43,142 nucleotides of DNA from a virus. Both the position numbers and the translations under genes were made by a program. Under the pieces are notes generated by a model, which had not been told where the DNA came from, did not search any database, and saw only the letters and a list, made by a program, of their open reading frames with translations. The DNA lies in the IMG/VR virus record IMGVR_UViG_3300031566_000113, positions 1-43,142 of that record, one strand, 5' to 3'. Shown piece after piece: positions 38,398-43,142 of the stretch (its first letter is position 1; the number at the start of each line of letters is the position of its first letter).

Positions 38398-39315
38398 ATG
38401 CCTACAGCTGGCCCATTTCTAAACGTAGTCGCATCGCTACAGATCCTGCCGCCTGGCATCATCCTCGAAAACCTAAGCGGCCAGGGCCTGCGCATCGATT
38501 GGTCCATCGAAAAGCAGATCGGGCCTAGTCCGAATACCTGCGACCTCGTTATCTACAATCTAAACAAGCCGCAGCGCCTGTCGCTGTCGGTCGCTGCTGC
38601 TGCGCCTGTACCTATCATCGTATCGCTACAGATCGGATGGGCAGGCCTCGCGCCGGTAGGCGTACCAGAGGTAGTTTTCGTAGGCGAGATTTGGGAGGTA
38701 CAAGCGACCAAAAAGGAAAACACGGACATTCTTACGCTAATCAAGCTAGGCGATGGCGCGAAACCTCTGGCAGATACGCCGCCGCCTGGCGGCTCTGCTG
38801 CTGCTATCGGATTCTCTGCGATGATCGTGCTAACGCTGCAGAGCTTTACGCCGCCTATCATCCCATCGCCTACCGCGCTCGCCAAGATAGGCGAGCAGGC
38901 CGCCAAGCTGCCTCTGCCAAGCTTTCAATTCGCAGGCGATGAATCGCCTAAAGAATTTCTCGACGCCATCTGCGCATCGATTGGCCTATCGTGGGGCATA
39001 CAAGATGGATTGTTCGTAGTGTACCAAAACGGAATATTGCCTACGCCGCCAGGGTTCGCGCCGCCGCTGCTCGCGCCCTTTTCTGGTCTGCTCGACTTTC
39101 GCGAGCAGGACGATGGCGGCCTACAATTCGAGGCGCTCGCGCTGCCATCTGTCCAGCCAGGTAGCCTCGTACTTTTCCAAGATTTCGATTTCCAGACGGG
39201 CGTAATCAAAACGATAGGCGGCGCGCCGATGCGCATCGAGCAGATTAAATTCGATGGCTCGACGCAGGGTAATTCCACTATGAGCGGCATAGCTCGACGG
39301 CTGCAGGTTTTCTAA
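38398..39315 (+). CDS. Baseplate hub protein (gp27-like position)
   Basis: This 305-residue protein is the complete copy of the gene cut at the window start. The early pattern LRIDWSIEKQIGPSPNTCDL followed by VIYNLN is typical of hub proteins that bridge tube and spike. A helical middle (about 140-185) and the closing segment MRIEQIKFDGSTQGNSTMSG fit the family. It starts 2 bases after the DUF6983 gene. Bases 39037-39138 differ from the left copy at six synonymous sites. Confidence 0.8.
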   Translation: MPTAGPFLNVVASLQILPPGIILENLSGQGLRIDWSIEKQIGPSPNTCDLVIYNLNKPQRLSLSVAAAAPVPIIVSLQIGWAGLAPVGVPEVVFVGEIWEVQATKKENTDILTLIKLGDGAKPLADTPPPGGSAAAIGFSAMIVLTLQSFTPPIIPSPTALAKIGEQAAKLPLPSFQFAGDESPKEFLDAICASIGLSWGIQDGLFVVYQNGILPTPPGFAPPLLAPFSGLLDFREQDDGGLQFEALALPSVQPGSLVLFQDFDFQTGVIKTIGGAPMRIEQIKFDGSTQGNSTMSGIARRLQVF

Positions 39316-40040
39316 TGGGTCGCGAAAATAGATCGGTCGACGCCTACGACCTTAGCCAAACGCCAGCTCTTAGCGATATCAATCGGTCGCTAGCTCGAGC
39401 TATCAAGCTGTCGATTCGTACGCATATACCATCGACGATTATTGCCTACGATCCAGCTACGCAGACTGCGACGCTAACAGTCGATGCGCTGCCAGTCGTA
39501 CGAGTAACCGACGCTGCGCGCATACCTAAGAATATCCTCACGCTAAAGGGCGTGCCGCCAAACGCAGAGGCGGTACTCGCGCCCATTACGCTATCGCGCA
39601 TACCAGTGCAGTTTATGAGCGGCTCTATGGGATATGTAACGATACCGCTAACGCCAGGCGATACGGGCCTGCTGCATGTTAGCGACCGGTCGCTCGAGGC
39701 ATGGATGCAGGCCGGTATACCTAGCGATCCTGTTTTCGCGTTTACGCATGCGCTAAAGGATTCCGTTTTTTATCCAGGCCTGCGACCGACAGCGAAACCG
39801 ATAACGCCGCCGCCAGCTGGCGGTACAGTGATAGAAGGTACGCCGCTAATCAAGCTTGGCCCTACCGCTACCGAGTCGATTACGAAAGCAGAGTCGCTGC
39901 TACTGGCGCTAACGACTGCGGTTACCGCTACTGTTACCGTTCCAATGGATGGCGGCGCATCGTTCAAGTCGACGCTGCTTGCGCAGATTGCGCTGATTCT
40001 GCCGACTACCATTGGCAGCATCAAAGGAAAGGTCGAGTAA
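39315..40040 (+). CDS. Baseplate central spike protein, Gp138-N-like (second copy)
   Basis: Identical in protein sequence to the gene at 329-1054 and the same gene of the circular genome. In this copy its upstream neighbour, the hub gene, is complete, confirming the TAATG coupling of hub and spike. Confidence 0.82.
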   Translation: MGRENRSVDAYDLSQTPALSDINRSLARAIKLSIRTHIPSTIIAYDPATQTATLTVDALPVVRVTDAARIPKNILTLKGVPPNAEAVLAPITLSRIPVQFMSGSMGYVTIPLTPGDTGLLHVSDRSLEAWMQAGIPSDPVFAFTHALKDSVFYPGLRPTAKPITPPPAGGTVIEGTPLIKLGPTATESITKAESLLLALTTAVTATVTVPMDGGASFKSTLLAQIALILPTTIGSIKGKVE

Positions 40041-40372
40041 TGGCTCTGGCAGCTGGCAGCGTTTCGATTAGCGACGCAGGTACGGCTAGCGGTAGCGGCC
40101 TGGCGCGTACGCTGTACGACTCGCATGATGCAGGTATGTCTGCAGAGTATGGCGCAGACTACGACGCAATTAAAAACAGCGACGACGCAGCGGTACGCAA
40201 GGGCCTGGCAGTGCTAGCTAACGCCTACGCTGCAGGAATCATCGCAGAGATAAAAGCAAATGGCGAGGCAGTGATTCCCATGGGCGCAGCTGGCGCAGGC
40301 CTACAGACTACTACCAACGTAGGCGTCGCAACAGATGGGCCAGCAGCAGAGGAACGGATAGGCCTCGACTAA
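40040..40372 (+). CDS. Small baseplate-cluster protein, unknown (second copy)
   Basis: Identical to the 110-residue protein at 1054-1386, an Ala/Gly-rich small protein of unknown family between spike and wedge. It is the same gene read twice because of the redundant ends. Confidence 0.75.
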   Translation: MALAAGSVSISDAGTASGSGLARTLYDSHDAGMSAEYGADYDAIKNSDDAAVRKGLAVLANAYAAGIIAEIKANGEAVIPMGAAGAGLQTTTNVGVATDGPAAEERIGLD

Positions 40373-41457
40373 TGGATCTTAAGCTCACAAATTATGACCT
40401 CGACCTGACTAACGGCGAGCTTTCATTTGTTACGGATTTCGACGCCATCCGGCAGGATATCGAAATGGCTCTGCGTACCTGGTTGCGCGAAACGCCATAC
40501 GACAGAAACGCAGGCGTACCGTACCTGCAGATCATCTTTAAGCGCGGTACGTCGCTAGACGCGATTCGCTTTATCATTTCGGAAATTATCCAGGGCCGCG
40601 AGGGCGTAACAGAGGTACTCGAGCTAGCTACCGAGCTGGATACGCTAACTCGCACGCTAACCATAACCGGGCGCGTACTAGCATCTGGACAGGTTATCGA
40701 TTTCGCTGCAGGTAGTCCTACGCCGCCAGGGCCATGGGTGCCGCCTGCCAATGGCCTACAGAGCTGGCTCGACCTCGAGCGACGACGCTATACGCTCGAC
40801 GTAGGTATCGCGTCCATGGTCGACGAGGGCGCGATAGGCGGCACGCTAGACCAAGCAGCGCCTACCAAGCAGCCGCCAGTACTGCAGACGCTAGGCCTAA
40901 ACAATCTGCAGAACATGGCGCCGGATGGCGTCGACGATTTCCTGCTACATTCTGCAGCTGCCTCGAGCTGGCAATTTCTAAACAATGCGCTGGGCGCTAC
41001 CGTCGCAGTGGTAACTACCGATCCAGCAGACGCAGACGGCGCGCTATTCGCTACCATGGATGGCGCAGCGTCGACGGATGTAGGAATACGCCTGCGTCGA
41101 GTAGCAGGAAACCTCGAGCTGCGCGTAGCCAATGGCGGCGGCGCTTTCGCGCTCGACCTAACTGCTGCGGTAGCAGCTAGCGCAGATAAGATTATCGCAA
41201 TCCGACTAGATGCGACTGGCGTACAGACGCAGATAAACGGCGCAGTCGTAGCAGGCCTAACAGCTGCCTACGCTGCAGCGCCTGCAGACGTAGCGCCAGA
41301 TTATCCGCTAACGCTGCTATCTGCTGCAGGCGCTGCGCCAGCTGGCGGCGGATTGTGGGGCCCTGGCTGGTTCGCTGCGTATGATCGGTATAATAGCGAC
41401 GCAGAAACCGCAGAGCTTTTCGCGCAGCTGAATACCAGATACAGGATCTATCCATAA
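40372..41457 (+). CDS. Baseplate wedge fused to LamG-like domain (second copy)
   Basis: Identical to the 361-residue protein at 1386-2471: gp25-like residues 1-112, Pro-rich linker, LamG-like residues about 129-361. That the fusion is in one uninterrupted frame in both copies argues against an assembly error at either contig end. Confidence 0.85.
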   Translation: MDLKLTNYDLDLTNGELSFVTDFDAIRQDIEMALRTWLRETPYDRNAGVPYLQIIFKRGTSLDAIRFIISEIIQGREGVTEVLELATELDTLTRTLTITGRVLASGQVIDFAAGSPTPPGPWVPPANGLQSWLDLERRRYTLDVGIASMVDEGAIGGTLDQAAPTKQPPVLQTLGLNNLQNMAPDGVDDFLLHSAAASSWQFLNNALGATVAVVTTDPADADGALFATMDGAASTDVGIRLRRVAGNLELRVANGGGAFALDLTAAVAASADKIIAIRLDATGVQTQINGAVVAGLTAAYAAAPADVAPDYPLTLLSAAGAAPAGGGLWGPGWFAAYDRYNSDAETAELFAQLNTRYRIYP

Positions 41458-42680
41458 TGGCCCTCGAGCTAACTACTACCGGCCTGTCGACGCAGACGCA
41501 GCAGGAAATCGCAGACGAGCTAGCCGCCAAGATTCGCGCGACATTTGGCGAGAATACTAAAACCTCTGCTGATTCGATTATGGGCCAGCTGGTAAACATC
41601 GTCGCAGAGCTGCGCGCAGTCGACCAGCAGACGCTGCTAGCCGTTTACCGATCATTCGACCCCAATGGCGCGATAGGCTCTGCGCTCGATAGGCTGCTTA
41701 CGCTTACTGGCTCGACGCGACTAGGCGCTCTGTCGAGCGTAGTCGATGGGCTGGCAGAATTTAGCGCAGCAGGATCGCTAAACGATGGCGACCTAATCCG
41801 TAACAGCGATAACGATACGCTTTGGAAATTGATAAACGGGCCCGTCGTAGCTGGCGGCGCTGGTTTTTTCGCTGCCACATTCCAGGCTGTAGATACCGGG
41901 CCTACGCTCGCTAACGCTGCTACATCCTGGTCGGTCGTAACAGTGGTCGCAAACTTCGTAGGCTTTACCAATCCGGCCGACGACGCAGAGCTAGGCAGGA
42001 ATCAGGAAAGCGACGCAGACGCAAGGGCGCGAAGAATCGTCGAGCTTTTCTCGCAGGGTACTGGCCCGCTCGCGACGATTCGAGCTGCAGTATCTCGCGT
42101 CGACGGCGTGATAGGCGTAAACGCCTACCATAATCCGAGCGTAAATCCTGCAGACGTCGACGGTATACCGTTTAAAGCTTTCAACGTGGTAGCGCAGACG
42201 CAGCCGACCGTACCTACCGCTGCGCTGCAGCAGCTGATATTCGACGCCATCTTTAGCGCCATGGGCGCAGGCGGCCAAGCGTACGGTACAGGTTTTAGCG
42301 GTACGTCTATCGATACCGAGGGAATTGCGCACGTAATTGCGTTCGATACCGTCGACGTACAAGATATCGAAATCGAAATCGACCTCGTTACCTCGACCAG
42401 TGAATCGCCGATCACGCCGAACATAGAGGCGGTAGTCGCTGCGCAGGTAATACTGGTAGCGCAGGCCGGTTTCGAGGAAGTAGGGCGCGACGTATTGGCG
42501 CTCGACTTTCGCGGTATCGTTTACGACATGCTGCAGAGCGGCACGATTAGCGGCGTCGACGATGTAACCGTGCGCCTATCGATCCAGCCAGCGCCGCCAG
42601 CTGCGGTCGCTAAGCTGTCTATCGGTATTCGACAGATAGCCGATTACGATTCCGGAAACCTAACAGTGGTACAGGTTTAG
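41457..42680 (+). CDS. Baseplate J-like protein (second copy)
   Basis: Identical to the 407-residue Mu gp47-family protein at 2471-3694. Same gene, repeated by the overlap of the window ends. Confidence 0.9.
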   Translation: MALELTTTGLSTQTQQEIADELAAKIRATFGENTKTSADSIMGQLVNIVAELRAVDQQTLLAVYRSFDPNGAIGSALDRLLTLTGSTRLGALSSVVDGLAEFSAAGSLNDGDLIRNSDNDTLWKLINGPVVAGGAGFFAATFQAVDTGPTLANAATSWSVVTVVANFVGFTNPADDAELGRNQESDADARARRIVELFSQGTGPLATIRAAVSRVDGVIGVNAYHNPSVNPADVDGIPFKAFNVVAQTQPTVPTAALQQLIFDAIFSAMGAGGQAYGTGFSGTSIDTEGIAHVIAFDTVDVQDIEIEIDLVTSTSESPITPNIEAVVAAQVILVAQAGFEEVGRDVLALDFRGIVYDMLQSGTISGVDDVTVRLSIQPAPPAAVAKLSIGIRQIADYDSGNLTVVQV

Positions 42681-42682
42681 TT

Positions 42683-43142
42683 ATGACGATGCGATTTGCC
42701 CCGAATGTTACGATTGCAGACGCTGGTACGGATAGCGTTTTGAAATACCTATTTCAGTGGCTGGATTTCATGCGCGCGGCATCGCCGACCGGGCCTGGCT
42801 GGACTGTACCGCGCTCGAGCGACGGTACTACCGGCGGCGCAGGCGATAACATCGCATCGTTTTCGGATCTGTCGCAGTACGTCGCAGCGACCTCGATTAG
42901 CTGGTTTGTGATTCGCCAGCCGGACGGCGGCCGCGAGTACCTGTTTTATCGTACGACTGCGACCGATACGCAGTGGTCGCTACTGTATTCGCCAGGCGCG
43001 CTTTTCATAGGCGGAACAATCGCAGCTATCCCTACTGCGACCGATGGCGAACAGATCCTGCTAACCGATATCCTAACGCTAACCGGTAACAAGGTTTTGC
43101 ACGCTGGCGCCGACGACGCAGCGCCATACGGCTGGTATGTGT
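42683..43142 (+). CDS. Putative tail fibre, 5' part (cut by window end)
   Basis: First 153 codons of the fibre-like gene that is complete at 3697-4653. The frame runs off the window end. The foreign-looking C-terminal third is not present in this copy, so its sequence rests on the left copy alone. Confidence 0.7.
   Translation, partial: MTMRFAPNVTIADAGTDSVLKYLFQWLDFMRAASPTGPGWTVPRSSDGTTGGAGDNIASFSDLSQYVAATSISWFVIRQPDGGREYLFYRTTATDTQWSLLYSPGALFIGGTIAAIPTATDGEQILLTDILTLTGNKVLHAGADDAAPYGWYV

Larger units (their letters stand above)
38987..43142. repeat. Right copy of the terminal redundancy
   Basis: Matches bases 1-4156 (offset 38,986). Only six differences were found, all within the first 152 bases. 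It marks the overlap of a circularly permuted or circular genome of 38,986 bp. Genes in it are second listings, not extra genes of the phage. Confidence 0.95.

Noticed and set aside
38987-43142. True 4.1-kb direct terminal repeat of the virion DNA
   Set aside because: The two copies differ by six synonymous bases clustered at one contig end, which fits assembly of a permuted or circular genome from mixed strains better.
1-43142. Integrase, transposase, tRNA genes or attachment sites
   Set aside because: I looked for tyrosine/serine recombinase and transposase motifs in all plausible proteins and for tRNA-like cloverleafs in gaps and saw none; the gaps are too short for most of them.

Overview
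The window is an essentially complete genome of a contractile-tailed (myovirus-type) Caudoviricetes phage. Bases 1-4156 and 38987-43142 are the same sequence, so the non-redundant unit is 38,986 bp and the window ends are an arbitrary cut inside the tail module. The host is probably Gram-negative: there is a lipobox lipoprotein in the lysis cassette and peptidoglycan hydrolases, one with an N-terminal export signal. The sequence does not name the host. No integrase, transposase, tRNA, rRNA or CRISPR array was seen. The DNA is GC-rich but uses many CTA, GTA and GGT codons. It is rich in palindromic words such as CTAG, GTAC and TCGA, and CACC/GGTG is scarce.

Layout in circular order. (1) Tail and baseplate, + strand, 33390-39315 and on through the repeat to 6415: sheath, tube, assembly chaperone pair, tape measure, Dit-like protein, DUF6983 baseplate protein, hub, Gp138-type spike, a gp25-like wedge fused to a LamG-like domain, baseplate J, a fibre-like protein, DUF2612 and another fibre-like protein. 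(2) Packaging, 6420-10391: TerS, TerL, portal and MuF-type head protein. (3) A set of putative virion appendage genes and small genes, 10391-14381. (4) Lysis, 14395-17252: holin-like protein, lipoprotein, a 59-residue protein, a strong intrinsic terminator, a transglycosylase and a TIGR02594-like peptidase.

(5) A leftward early operon, 23931 down to 17249. It is tightly overlapped by ATGA, GTGA, TAATG and TAGTG junctions and encodes small unknown proteins, a PD-(D/E)XK exonuclease, a Bet/RecT annealing protein, a second lytic transglycosylase and a DNA methyltransferase. (6) A rightward early operon, 24020-27852, separated from the leftward one by an 88-bp divergent control region with a repeated 11-mer. 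It encodes a ribbon-helix-helix regulator, a zinc ribbon protein, a replication initiator with iterons inside its own gene, an XRE regulator, small proteins and a RusA-like resolvase. (7) Head, 27852-33376: DUF2213 protease/scaffold with a probable nested scaffold start, cement protein, DUF2184 major capsid protein, connectors and neck proteins, running into the sheath.

The most notable points are an iteron plus inverted-repeat system resembling plasmid replication control, a nested scaffold start, the wedge-LamG fusion, a head module split by about 17 kb of lysis and early genes, an unusual word composition with two patches that break it, and purely synonymous differences between the two terminal copies.
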